Numbered from the stretch's first letter, positions 17,841 to 26,061 are shown. The stretch: 64,000 bases of DNA from Streptomyces xylophagus (GCF_000716435.1 NZ_JNWO01000002.1:186001-250000); one strand, 5' to 3'. The notes: generated from the sequence alone by a model not told the origin. Numbers and translations: made by a program.

Positions 17841-18040
17841 ACCGGCCGCTCCTTCCGGCGAGACACGGCACCGCCAAGATCCGCACCGCGGGTCATCCGA
17901 TTACGGCACAGCACGCCCTGCGGGGCAACACCGCGAGACGGCGAAGGCGGAGGGGGCCGTATGGAGCACATGCCCGCGCGGACGCCGACGAGCCCCCGGA
18001 TTCTGGTCGTGCCCCGCCCCCACAGCCCCCAGGACACTCC

Positions 18041-19186
18041 ATGCCCTTCCCGCTCCGCCTCGTCTCCCTCCTCGTCGCCACCTGCGTCGGCGCCCTCGTG
18101 CCCGCATCGCCCGCCGCGGCCGACGACCACTCCCTCCAGCGCGGCCTCGACGAACTGGTCGCCGCCCCCGACGGCCCGCCCGGCGTGATCGTCGTGCTCC
18201 GCGACGGCGACCGGCAGCGCGTCCTGCGGGCAGGCACCGCAGACCTCACCACCGGCCGCCCGCTCGAAGCGCGCGACCACACCCGGACCGCGAGCACCAG
18301 CAAGGCGTTCAGCGGGGCGGTGGCCCTGAGTCTCGTACGACAGCACCGGCTCACCCTCGACGACACGATCGGCACCCGACTGCCGCAGCTGCCCGGAGCC
18401 TGGCAGGCCGTGACCCTGCGCCAGCTGCTCCAACACACCAGCGGCCTCCCGGACTTCAGCCAGAGCCCACAGTTCCGCAGCCTCATCGCGGCCGACCCGC
18501 ACCACCACTTCGACTCGCGGCGCCTGCTCGACTTCGTGGCCGGCGAGCCGCTCCGCTTCGCCCCGGGCACGAAGTACCAGTACTCCAACTCCGACAACAT
18601 CGCCGTGGCGCTGATGGCGGAGGCGGCGACCGGCACACGCTACGAGAACCTGCTGCGCCACGACGTCTACCGGCCGCTGGGCCTCCACGACACGAGCCTG
18701 CCGCAGGGCTACGAGATGCCGGAGCCCTACATGCACGGCTACGCCGTCGGCGGACCGACCGGACCGGAGGACGTCAGCGAGGCGATCGGCATGTCCGGCG
18801 TGTGGGCCTCGGGCGGCATCACCTCCACACCCCGCGACCTGGCCGCGTTCATCGGCGGCTACGCCGCCGGAGCCCTCACCACGCAGGCGGCACTCCGGGA
18901 ACAGCGGCACTGGATCCCCGGCGCCTCCGAACCGGCCGGCCCGGGCCGCAACAGCGCCGGGCTCGCCCTGTTCCGCTACGACACCCGGTGCGGGGTGGTT
19001 CTCGGACATACCGGAAACACCCTTGGTTACACACAGTTGATGGCGGCGACCCCCGACGGCCGGCGCGCGCTCACTTTCTCATTGACAACTCAGGTGAACC
19101 AGGCGGGGAACCCCGCTCTGCTCAGCAAGGTGCGCGCGGTCGAGGAGGACGCGGTGTGCAGCCTCCTGGGGACATACGGGTCGTAA
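18041..19186 (+). CDS. Secreted serine hydrolase, class C beta-lactamase/DD-peptidase fold
   Basis: The 381-residue protein begins with a Sec signal peptide (MPFPLRLVSLLVATCVGALVPASPAAA, cleavage near residue 27). It carries the penicillin-recognising triad: Ser85-x-x-Lys88 in TASTSKAFSG, Tyr-x-Asn in YSNSDN, and His-x-Gly in GHTGNTLG. This family includes D-alanyl-D-alanine carboxypeptidases, aminopeptidases and esterases, and the HTG third motif is the usual one for such Streptomyces enzymes. It should act outside the cell on peptidoglycan peptides or small esters. AGGA lies seven bases before the ATG. Confidence 0.87.
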   Translation: MPFPLRLVSLLVATCVGALVPASPAAADDHSLQRGLDELVAAPDGPPGVIVVLRDGDRQRVLRAGTADLTTGRPLEARDHTRTASTSKAFSGAVALSLVRQHRLTLDDTIGTRLPQLPGAWQAVTLRQLLQHTSGLPDFSQSPQFRSLIAADPHHHFDSRRLLDFVAGEPLRFAPGTKYQYSNSDNIAVALMAEAATGTRYENLLRHDVYRPLGLHDTSLPQGYEMPEPYMHGYAVGGPTGPEDVSEAIGMSGVWASGGITSTPRDLAAFIGGYAAGALTTQAALREQRHWIPGASEPAGPGRNSAGLALFRYDTRCGVVLGHTGNTLGYTQLMAATPDGRRALTFSLTTQVNQAGNPALLSKVRAVEEDAVCSLLGTYGS

Positions 19187-19232
19187 CGCCACAGGCGTGC
19201 CGGACGCCTCCGGCATGCCGCACCATGAGTGC

Positions 19233-19784
19233 GTGCACACGCGACTCACTTGTCAACGGCAGGACGAGCGGGCGGCGTTGGCGCTCGCGGACGCGCTGGG
19301 ACGCGCCGGTGCCGACGTCGTGCTCGACGTGTGGCCGACAGCCGCGGACGGTGCCCCCGATCCGGAGACCGTCGTCGTCCTGCTGTGGTCGGCGGCGTGG
19401 GGCCGAACGCCGACGGAACCCGCGCCGCTCGGCGCACCCGTGCCCGTCCGACTCGACGACACGCCGCTGCCGTCCGCCCTGGCCGGGCTGCGCCACGTAC
19501 GGCTCGCTCAGGGCTGGGGCCGGGTGTCGGACGAGGCGGCGGCGATGATCGTGCGCCTCGGCTTCCCGGACCTCGTGCCGCCGCTCCCCGTTCGGGGCAC
19601 CCCCACCGAAAGCACCCTGGCGATCAGCGACTTCGGCCCTCTGGGACTGTTCGCGAGCTGCCCAGGGTGCGGCGGGAGCAGCGAACGGCTGCGCCCGTAC
19701 GTCACGGTCGACCATCACCACGACCGGGCGCTGCGGCTGGTCATCTGCGGCGCGTGCAACTGGCAGGACGGCTGCGAACTGTGA
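19233..19784 (+). CDS. Possible TIR-like protein with C-terminal zinc ribbon
   Basis: The 183-residue protein ends in a clear zinc-ribbon pattern, CPGCGG ... CGACN. The N-terminal two thirds resemble a short bacterial TIR fold: RLTCQRQDERAALALADAL, GADVVLDVW, TVVVLLWSAAWG, then VPVRLDDTPLPSALAGL. The serine/glutamate motif of NAD-cleaving TIR domains is at best degenerate, so enzyme activity is doubtful. GTG 19233 is chosen because CACCAT six bases before it could serve as the -10 box of a leaderless gene. An upstream in-frame GTG at 19197 would add 12 residues. It is convergent with the graspetide genes. Confidence 0.5.
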   Translation: MHTRLTCQRQDERAALALADALGRAGADVVLDVWPTAADGAPDPETVVVLLWSAAWGRTPTEPAPLGAPVPVRLDDTPLPSALAGLRHVRLAQGWGRVSDEAAAMIVRLGFPDLVPPLPVRGTPTESTLAISDFGPLGLFASCPGCGGSSERLRPYVTVDHHHDRALRLVICGACNWQDGCEL

Positions 19785-19808
19785 CTCCGGTGAACCGTTT
19801 CCGCTACG

Positions 19809-20795
19809 TCAAGTGACCTTGCTGTCCGACCCGTTGACGCATCCCTCCTGTTCCGGGGAGGCGGGGAGGGACAGCCACTCCGCGATGGTCTGTGCGATCG
19901 GCTGACCGGTGTCCGCCTCCACGAACCCGAACTGGCCCGACTGGTTGCACTCCAGGAACCACCAGGTCCCGTCCCGGTCCTCGGCGAAGTCGAAGGCTCC
20001 GTAGGCCAGTTCGGCGTCGCACATGTACGTCCGGACGGCCGCGGCGATGCGCGGCGGGACCTCGGTGGGGTGCCAGGGCTGCAGGGGTACGGCGAAGCGG
20101 ACGTCGACCTCGGCGGGGTCCGGGTCAGGGGCGGTCGCCATGCGGGCGGCCAGCATGCGGTCGCCCACCACGGTGAGCCGGATGTCGGCCTGCTTGGCGA
20201 TCCGCCGTTGCAGCAGCGTGGGACCGAACGCGACGGCGGCGAAGTCGGTGTCCGGCGCGACCCGGCTGGTCGGCACCGCTCGGGGCGGATCCTGCGGGTG
20301 GGCGCCGGAGACCGGCTTGACCACCAGGTCCGGGAAGCGCCGCGAGAACTCGCGGGCGGCCTGCGGGAACGTGGTGATCAGGGTGGCCGGCACGGGCAGC
20401 CCGCTGCGCTGGGCGAGACGCAGCTGCCAGGGCTTGTGCCGGGCGCGGCGAGCCGCGTCGGGGTGGTTCATCCAGCGGGCGCCGGAGCCGCGCAGCATGC
20501 CGTAGAGCGCCTGGGAGGCCTCCTCGGTCAGCCACTCGGAGGGCTGGGGCGCGCGGGTCGCCGGGGTGCCCGGTCTGCGCACCCAGATCGACCGGAGTCC
20601 GCTCATGCTCACCAGCCGCCCCCCGGCGGACAGATGGCCGCGGAAGGCTCCGTGGACGTACTCCCCGGAGAGCGCGACCCCGCCGGTGAGGTCGGCGGGA
20701 TCGATCCGGACCACGGGGACGCCGGACGCGTGCAGGTGGACCACCACCATGTCCGCCGTGACGTCCTCTTCGCAGGTAAGGACCAACACGGTCAT
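19809..20795 (-). CDS. tgmB: ATP-grasp ribosomal peptide maturase (graspetide synthetase)
   Basis: The 328-residue protein starts MTVLVLTCEEDVTADMVVVHLH, has the pre-ATP-grasp motif SIWVRRPGTP, and in the C-terminal half shows ATP-grasp features (PDLVVKPVSG lysine loop, LLQRRIAKQADIRLTVVGDRMLAARM, then YGAFDFAEDRDGTWWFLECNQSGQFGF metal site). It belongs with MvdC/MvdD/TgmB enzymes, which use ATP to join Thr/Ser/Lys side chains to Asp/Glu side chains of a precursor peptide, forming ester or amide macrocycles. The precursor gene lies immediately upstream with a 16-bp gap. The ribosome binding site is weak, consistent with coupling to tgmA. Confidence 0.88.
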   Translation of the reverse strand: MTVLVLTCEEDVTADMVVVHLHASGVPVVRIDPADLTGGVALSGEYVHGAFRGHLSAGGRLVSMSGLRSIWVRRPGTPATRAPQPSEWLTEEASQALYGMLRGSGARWMNHPDAARRARHKPWQLRLAQRSGLPVPATLITTFPQAAREFSRRFPDLVVKPVSGAHPQDPPRAVPTSRVAPDTDFAAVAFGPTLLQRRIAKQADIRLTVVGDRMLAARMATAPDPDPAEVDVRFAVPLQPWHPTEVPPRIAAAVRTYMCDAELAYGAFDFAEDRDGTWWFLECNQSGQFGFVEADTGQPIAQTIAEWLSLPASPEQEGCVNGSDSKVT

Positions 20796-20811
20796 TTTCG
20801 TCGTTCCGTGT

Positions 20812-21003
20812 TCAGTCGTCGAAGTGAGTCTTCGATCCCGCGGTGGACGTCGTGGTCCCCAGTTCTCTCAGCAGAGCGAGATCATGGGCGGCGACCCGTC
20901 CGTCGGCGAGCACGTTCAACTGCAGTCCGGAGTCGTAGCTGTACGGAGCGGTCAGCTCCAACTGTGCTGCCGGGCGAGCGTAGTTGAGCGCGAACGGTTG
21001 CAT
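20812..21003 (-). CDS. tgmA: Graspetide precursor peptide
   Basis: The 63-residue peptide matches the putative ATP-grasp target RiPP family. The leader MQPFALNYARPAAQLELTAP with PYSYD just after, then QLNVLADGR, is the recognisable part. The C-terminal core (residues about 44-63) has donor residues Thr50-52, Ser53, Thr54, Ser57, Lys58 and Thr59 and acidic acceptors Glu47, Asp62 and Asp63. These could form ester or amide cross-links made by the adjacent ATP-grasp enzyme. GAGGGAGAG precedes the ATG. The connectivity and the proteolysis step cannot be read from the sequence. Confidence 0.88.
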   Translation of the reverse strand: MQPFALNYARPAAQLELTAPYSYDSGLQLNVLADGRVAAHDLALLRELGTTTSTAGSKTHFDD

Positions 21004-21118
21004 CGTCTCTCCCTCGTCGGTACTGCCTCGTGCAAGCGGTGGCCACCCTGCGAGGTCGCTTGGCCCGCTGACTTCCGTCTGCTTCCAGAGACTTATACGA
21101 ATCGAACGAGTGAATGGT

Positions 21119-21148
21119 TTCCTTACTCTGCGTAACCACGGTAAGGAA
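21119..21148. promoter_or_regulatory. Dyad TTCCTTAC-N14-GTAAGGAA upstream of tgmA
   Basis: Perfect 8-bp arms (21119-21126 and 21141-21148) lie between the YkvA-like gene and tgmA, in an AT-richer stretch. A -10-like TATAAG for tgmA is at about 21092-21097 on the minus strand. The dyad is either an operator for tgmA or a terminator for the upstream gene. A direct repeat GGTAAG-GAA-GGTAAG overlaps it. Confidence 0.45.
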
Positions 21149-21167
21149 GGTAAGAGCCGTGCCGGGT

Positions 21168-21464
21168 TCAGCCGAGGTCGCCCGGCCGCCCCTCCTCCTG
21201 CTCGACGAGGGACTTGCGCATGGTGCGCAGGGCGAGGAGAAGTACGCCGATGTCGTCCAGATACACGGGATCGGGCATCAAGTCGGTCGGCAGTACGAAG
21301 TAGAGGACGGCACCCCAGAAAACCCATTTGGGGCCGGTCGGAAGCCCTGCGCGCCGCATTCCGCGCCGAGTGCGGACCAGCCGCACCAGCACTCCGACGG
21401 CCACGGCGAGCAGCATCAACGCGAGCACCGCGGCGATGACGATCACGGTTGTGGTCGAGTCCAC
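21168..21464 (-). CDS. YkvA family (DUF1232) membrane protein
   Basis: The 98-residue protein has an N-terminal membrane helix (VIVIAAVLALMLLAVAVGVLV) and the DUF1232 signature LYFVLPTDLMPDPVYLDDIGVLLLALR, in which PTDLMPD-x3-L-DD is the family core. The function of YkvA-like proteins is unknown. The start is GTG with AAGGGG seven bases upstream. It lies upstream of tgmA on the same strand with a 164-bp gap containing a dyad, so cotranscription is uncertain. Confidence 0.8.
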   Translation of the reverse strand: MDSTTTVIVIAAVLALMLLAVAVGVLVRLVRTRRGMRRAGLPTGPKWVFWGAVLYFVLPTDLMPDPVYLDDIGVLLLALRTMRKSLVEQEEGRPGDLG

Positions 21465-21608
21465 TGGCGCCCCTTTTTCCGGTCCGACGGCACGGCATGT
21501 GCCCTATCCGGATGCCCGGTTACGGCCCCGGTATGGCCGACGAGGGGAACATCACACCCGAACGCGCGGAAGAGTCTTGACAGTCGATGACCTCTTGTCC
21601 GGCACTGG

Positions 21609-21614
21609 TACGTT
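21609..21614 (+). promoter_or_regulatory. -10 box TACGTT of a leaderless AraC gene
   Basis: TACGTT is followed by six bases (TTCACC) and the GTG start at 21621, with no Shine-Dalgarno sequence. TTGACA at 21577-21582 is too far (26 bp) to be its -35 element by usual spacing. Confidence 0.5.
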
Positions 21615-21620
21615 TTCACC

Positions 21621-22418
21621 GTGAGCGACACCATCGGCACGGGAACCCACGTACGGATCGGCCTCGACGCCCCGCCGCGTGTGGCGAGCCTCGGCGTCGG
21701 TGTGCACGGCACGGTGAGCCCGCGTGACGTGTTCCGGCTGCCGGACCTCTGGCAGCTGCACCTCTACCGCTACGAGGCGGAGCTGACCGTCGACGGTGTC
21801 CCGCACGAGATCAGGCCCGGCCATGTGAGCCTGGTGCCGCCCGGCGCGCTGGTGCGCTTCCACTACCGGGGCCGGTCCGAGCATCTCTTCGCCCACCTGG
21901 AACTCCCGTCGGCCGGTGAGCGGTTGACCGTTCCCGTGATGCAGGACGCCGGTACGCAGACTCCGGTGCTGACCGACCTGATGCTGCGGGCCGTCGCGGC
22001 GGCACCGCGCAACTCAGCCCGTGCGGCGGCGGAGTTGTGGACCGTGCTGTGGCGCGTGGCAGACCTCGCGACCCCGGCCGCCGGCGGCACCACCGGGCCG
22101 CACCCCGCTCTCGCCCTCGCCGTCGCGCACATCGAGTCGCACCTGGCCGCACCGCTGACGGTGCCCGAAGTGGCCCACGCGGCAGGCGTCTCGCACAACC
22201 ACCTCATCCGCCTGTTCCGCGTCGAGACCGGCAGCACGGTCGTCGCCTACATCCGGCACCGCCGTATGGAACGCGCCCGGCATCTCCTGCGCGAGTCGAC
22301 GCTGTCCATCCCGGCGATCGCGGCCGCCGTCGGCATCGGCGATCTGCAGGCCTTCAACAAGGCGTGCCGACGCGAACTGGGCGCCTCACCCAGGGCAGTT
22401 CGCGCCGGCACCTTGTGA
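21621..22418 (+). CDS. AraC family transcriptional regulator
   Basis: The 265-residue protein has an N-terminal cupin-like sensor (WQLHLYRYEAELTVDGVPHEIRPGHVSLVPPGALVRFHYRG). The C-terminal AraC DNA-binding domain has two helix-turn-helix units (TVPEVAHAAGVSHNHLIRLFRVETG; SIPAIAAAVGIGDLQAFNKACRRELG). A sugar-type ligand is plausible because the neighbouring convergent gene encodes a GH29 fucosidase, but this is inference from position only. The GTG start follows a TACGTT -10 box. Confidence 0.88.
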   Translation: MSDTIGTGTHVRIGLDAPPRVASLGVGVHGTVSPRDVFRLPDLWQLHLYRYEAELTVDGVPHEIRPGHVSLVPPGALVRFHYRGRSEHLFAHLELPSAGERLTVPVMQDAGTQTPVLTDLMLRAVAAAPRNSARAAAELWTVLWRVADLATPAAGGTTGPHPALALAVAHIESHLAAPLTVPEVAHAAGVSHNHLIRLFRVETGSTVVAYIRHRRMERARHLLRESTLSIPAIAAAVGIGDLQAFNKACRRELGASPRAVRAGTL

Positions 22419-22478
22419 ACAGACACCGCGCGGTGTGGCTCGGTCCCGGACTGTGCGACTCAGCCAGCACCGCGTGGA

Positions 22479-23750
22479 TCAATCCCGGCCCGCACCCCGG
22501 TACAGGTCCAACTCCCCGTCCAGCTCGACCGCCAGGACCGTCGCCCGCTCGTCCACATCGGCCGCGCCCGGCGCATCGATCCACGTCACGCCCGGCACTT
22601 CGCCGAGCCCGCCGATGACGTCGTGACCGAGTTCGGCGCCGGTGCCGACAACCGTGACCCGTTTGACGGGCGTACGCAGGCCGCGCACCGACACCGCCTC
22701 GCGCGGCGGATCGAAGCACACCAGGTACAGCGTGCGGCGGTCGGCGGAGAGGGTGCTGGGGCCGTAGTGGTGCCCGGCGGGCAGCCCGGCGACCGTGCCG
22801 TACACCGCCTCGGCGTGCCGGGCGATCCACGCGCCGAGCCCCTCAAGTCGCTCCGCTTGCGCGGGCGTTATCGTCCCGTCCTCCTTCGGACCCACGTCGA
22901 GCAGGAGATTGCCGCCCATCCCGATCGTCTCCGTGAAGTAACGCACCAGCTGCCGCACCGACTTGTGATGCTCGTCCCGGTGCTGGAAACCCCACGAGTC
23001 GTTGACCGTCAGGCACAACTCCCAAGGCCCGTCCGGAGCTTGCAGCGGCACCCCCTGCTCGGGCGTCGCGTAGTCGCCGTAGCTCAGCATGCGGGCGTTG
23101 AGGACGGTGTCGGGGTTCCCGGCGAGGATCAGCTCGGCCAACTCCCGCATGCCCCACTGCTCTTCGCTGCGCTCCCACTCGCCGTCGAACCACAGCAGGT
23201 CGGGCCGGAAGCGGTCGACCAGCTCGCCGACCTGGCCGTCGCGGTAGGCGAGATAGCGGGCCCAGGCAGCCGGATCCTCCTCGCCGGGACGTGCCGAGGA
23301 GTACGGGTTGGTGAGGATCTCCTCGTCGAGTGGCTGCGGGTGCACCGTGCTGGCGTAGTCGGGGTGGTTCCAGTCGGAATGGGAGTAGTAGAGACCGACC
23401 TTGAGACCCTCTTCGCGCAGCGCGTCCGTGTACGGGCCGATCAGATCACGGCCGGCCGGGGTGCGGCGGACCACGTCCAGGTCACCGTGGGCCGAGTCCC
23501 ACAGGGCCACGCCGTCGTGGTGACGGGCGGTCAGCACCGCGTACCTGGCACCCGCCCGCGCGAACAGCCGGGCCCAGGCCCGCGGGTCGTAGCGCGCGGC
23601 GGTGAACCCGTCGAGCTGCCGCATGTACTGGTCGTGCGGGACCTGGCCGTCGTAGAAGGACCAGGACTCCGGCACACCGTCGACGGCGTAGATCCCGTAG
23701 TGCAGGAAGATGCCCAACTTGGCATCGCGGAACCAGGGTTGCATCGGCAT
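22479..23750 (-). CDS. Alpha-L-fucosidase, glycoside hydrolase family 29
   Basis: The 423-residue protein fits GH29: WFRDAKLGIFLHYGIYAVDGVPESW at the N-terminus, YAVLTARHHDGVALWDS, GLYYSHSDWNHPDY, and the nucleophile motif PDLLWFDGEWERS (Asp in the WFDG core). A short C-terminal beta domain follows. There is no signal peptide, so it is likely cytoplasmic and acts on imported fucosylated sugars; no transporter is adjacent. The ribosome binding site before ATG 23750 is weak. An alternative start two codons later (MQPWFRDAKL) is possible. Confidence 0.88.
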   Translation of the reverse strand: MPMQPWFRDAKLGIFLHYGIYAVDGVPESWSFYDGQVPHDQYMRQLDGFTAARYDPRAWARLFARAGARYAVLTARHHDGVALWDSAHGDLDVVRRTPAGRDLIGPYTDALREEGLKVGLYYSHSDWNHPDYASTVHPQPLDEEILTNPYSSARPGEEDPAAWARYLAYRDGQVGELVDRFRPDLLWFDGEWERSEEQWGMRELAELILAGNPDTVLNARMLSYGDYATPEQGVPLQAPDGPWELCLTVNDSWGFQHRDEHHKSVRQLVRYFTETIGMGGNLLLDVGPKEDGTITPAQAERLEGLGAWIARHAEAVYGTVAGLPAGHHYGPSTLSADRRTLYLVCFDPPREAVSVRGLRTPVKRVTVVGTGAELGHDVIGGLGEVPGVTWIDAPGAADVDERATVLAVELDGELDLYRGAGRD

Positions 23751-24045
23751 GCCGCCAAGGTAGGTCGGGGCGTGGTGGGGGCGCGTGGGCGATGATCACC
23801 ACTGGTGGTCCATTTTCACCGGCGTCGCTGCGCTGCGTAGGCGGTTGGCCGCAGGACGGGGGACTCTCGCCGTCTAGGCGGGCATCCAACACCTCGACCC
23901 TGTCGCGGAGTTGCCGGGTCTCAGGGCTCGGCGGCGGCCGGACTGGCTCCGGCGCGCGGCACATTGGGCGCGGGCCGCCACAGGGCCGAGCGCCGCTCAC
24001 CGAGACCGAACGACCGCCCCCGGCGCCTGCATCGGCCCCGGCCGT
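23751..24045. promoter_or_regulatory. Intergenic region with ACCAC-TG-GTGGT palindrome
   Basis: The only clear structure in these 295 bases is the palindrome ACCACTGGTGGT at 23798-23809, about 50 bp upstream of the fucosidase start. It is well placed as an operator for that gene. No convincing gene is seen. A minus-strand frame reading SPETRQLRDRVEVLDARL has some coding character but no supporting start. Confidence 0.4.
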
Positions 24046-25236
24046 CTACTGCTCTTCAGTCGAGCGGCCACCGTCGTGCGACGGATCTCCACCGGCCCCG
24101 TCGGCCGGCGGCGCCGGGCGCAGTGCCTTCGTCGCCTCCCTCAGTCGACCGAACGTCCGCTGGAACGGGGACCCGGCGGACTGAGAGGGCAACCCGGACA
24201 CCTCACCGGAGGACTCGCGCAACGCGGCGAGCGCCTCGTTGGCGCGGTCGGCAGACTCCCGGTACAGGTCACGGGACTTGGTCATCGCCTCGAGAGCCTC
24301 GGCGTACATCGCCACGAGCCTGCGCTCCCGGGCGAGTTCCTCCTCCAGGGTCATCAGGGCCCACTGCTCCCGCAGCGCGGTGACGGCTGCCTCGCCGCCC
24401 TCCGGCAGCGGACGCGCGGACGCGGCGTAGCGGCACAGCACGTCCACGAGTGCGGTGGGTTCGGAACCGTCGAGGAAGACGCTGCGCACGGAGAAGTCGC
24501 GCACGTCGTAGCCGGGCGCGGCCGGGTTCGTGGGCAGCACCACGGCACCGCCGCGCGGCACCTGGAAGTCGAACTCGCGCAGCAACGCCCAGTTGACGGA
24601 CCGCAGTTGGTCCGGTGTGGCCCGGTGCTCCACCACGCAGTGCCGGAGACTCGGCGGCAGCAGCCGGGCCACGGGCAGCCGGCCCTGCGCGTCCGGCGTC
24701 ATGGCCTCGTGCACGACGACGTGAATGCTCCAGCCGTCCTGCGCGCAACTCCTGAACAGGCGCCGCAGATCCTTCTCGTCCGAAGGCAGCGGATTGACCT
24801 CCCGGAAGCGCAGCCCCGGAACCGTCGCATGGTCCCAGCCGGTGTCCGCGTCCTCGGGCCAGAACACGGTCGCGGGGGAGGGCCACCGAGGATCCCAGAC
24901 CCGCTCGGCCTCCGCGACCAGGACCCACTCCTGCCCCTGGGCCGAGGCCGCAGAAGAGGGGCCTGAACCCGATCCCGGCTCCGGAACGGACGGCAGCGTC
25001 AGCCGCGCCCGCACGGTCACCGTCCCCTCGACCCGCCAACGCGCCTCGAAGACCCGGTCAGAAGCGGCCGGGTCGTCGTCCGTGTCCGGTTCCAGATGGT
25101 CGTCGATGACCTCGCGGTCCTTGAGTCGCTGCAACTGTCGCCGTACGACATCTGCCGCGTCGGACCCGACGTGGCGGCCGCGAGCCAGCCACACCGTGTG
25201 GGGGATCGTGGGCGAAGTTGTGGAGGAGTTCGACAT
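24046..25236 (-). CDS. Orphan protein with C-terminal coiled coil
   Basis: I do not recognise this 396-residue protein. The first 110 residues look like a small beta domain (VRARLTLPSVPEPG, EWVLVAEAERVWDPRWPSPATVFW). Residues about 130-270 form a mixed domain with DGWSIHVVVHEAMTPDAQGRLPVARLLPPSLRHCVVEHRA and PRGGAVVLPTNPAAPGYDVRDFSVRSVFL. Residues about 280-350 are strongly helical and charged (EEELARERRLVAMYAEALEAMTKSRDLYRESADRANEALAAL), a probable coiled coil. The tail is Pro/Gly-rich and disordered. No signal peptide or membrane segment is present. A scaffold or sensor role is conceivable, without direct evidence. Confidence 0.6.
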   Translation of the reverse strand: MSNSSTTSPTIPHTVWLARGRHVGSDAADVVRRQLQRLKDREVIDDHLEPDTDDDPAASDRVFEARWRVEGTVTVRARLTLPSVPEPGSGSGPSSAASAQGQEWVLVAEAERVWDPRWPSPATVFWPEDADTGWDHATVPGLRFREVNPLPSDEKDLRRLFRSCAQDGWSIHVVVHEAMTPDAQGRLPVARLLPPSLRHCVVEHRATPDQLRSVNWALLREFDFQVPRGGAVVLPTNPAAPGYDVRDFSVRSVFLDGSEPTALVDVLCRYAASARPLPEGGEAAVTALREQWALMTLEEELARERRLVAMYAEALEAMTKSRDLYRESADRANEALAALRESSGEVSGLPSQSAGSPFQRTFGRLREATKALRPAPPADGAGGDPSHDGGRSTEEQ

Positions 25237-25445
25237 AGGCCAATCTGCGGGCGGGTGCGGTGCTGACCCACCAGTATCACCGTGGGAGATCTTGGCGGGT
25301 CAAGCGGGGGTCGTGGAGTCTCGTATGCCCGAGTTTCCTGCGATACCGCGCGAGCTTACGCGCGGGGTGTGATCGGTCCACTCCGGGTGGCCGGGTTTCA
25401 CTCGTGTCTGTGACATGGCAATGTCCCCAGAATGGTGGGGCGGAC

Positions 25446-25479
25446 GGGACCCGCCCACCATCCGCTCGGGGCGGGTCCC
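25446..25479 (-). terminator. Terminator hairpin
   Basis: GGGACCCGCCC and GGGCGGGTCCC form a perfect 11-bp stem with a 12-nt loop, 28 bp downstream of the stop codon of the minus-strand gene ending at 25507. Confidence 0.7.
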
Positions 25480-25506
25480 TTCCGTGTGCCACCGGCGCCC
25501 CGGTCC

Positions 25507-26061
25507 TCACCTCCGCCGACGACCGTCCACGGCACCCGGCCGGGACGGGACACCCGGTTCGGCCGGGGGCGCGCTGAACCCGGCCGGCACCGAGCGCGCG
25601 CTCGTCGCGGAAGGCACTTCCAGGGGTACGACCGTTTCCTCGCGCGGCGGCCGGGCGCGCGGCACGGGCCGGCCGACGACGCGGGTGTGCGTCATCAGCG
25701 AGGCGCAGGCCGCGCAGACCTCGGCGAGGGTCCACACCTGGCCGACGGCGGGATCGTGCCGCAGCACGAGCAGCACCGAGCCCGAGCAGTCGACCCGGGT
25801 CCCCTCGTGCGCCGCGCACCGCTGCCGACGGCAGCCGCAGGCCGCGTCGGGCCGTACGGTCGCCGCTCTGACGTGGGCCGCCGCATGGGCTTCGGCGAAA
25901 CGGCGCAGGGCCGCGATGTCGCGCGACCGGGCGGGCATGCCGCACCCGGAGGAGCAGCTGACCGAGGCGGTACGGTCGCGGTGACCTGTGATGCGAATAG
26001 TCCAGGTACGCCCGGGCCGACGGGCTGACGGGGCGTCAGGGTACGCGAGAGCCAAGACCAC
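25507..26061 (-). CDS. Cysteine-rich protein of unknown function
   Basis: The 184-residue protein starts at a GTG with AAAGGA upstream. Its core (about residues 18-130) reads TWTIRITGHRDRTASVSCSSGCGMPARSRD, RFAEAHAAAHVRAATV, ACGCRRQRCAAH, then QVWTLAEVCAACASLMTHTRV. The paired cysteines (C-x3-C, CGC-x4-C, C-x2-C) and histidines suggest zinc binding. Similar proteins recur in streptomycetes as hypothetical proteins, but I cannot name a function. The C-terminal 50 residues are Pro/Arg-rich and probably disordered. It stands alone between two intergenic regions. Confidence 0.6.
   Translation of the reverse strand: MVLALAYPDAPSARRPGRTWTIRITGHRDRTASVSCSSGCGMPARSRDIAALRRFAEAHAAAHVRAATVRPDAACGCRRQRCAAHEGTRVDCSGSVLLVLRHDPAVGQVWTLAEVCAACASLMTHTRVVGRPVPRARPPREETVVPLEVPSATSARSVPAGFSAPPAEPGVPSRPGAVDGRRRR

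Noticed and set aside
22423..22436. ACACCGCGCGGTGT palindrome between the AraC and fucosidase genes as a terminator
   Set aside because: It has no room for a loop, so it is a poor RNA hairpin. It may be chance in GC-rich DNA.
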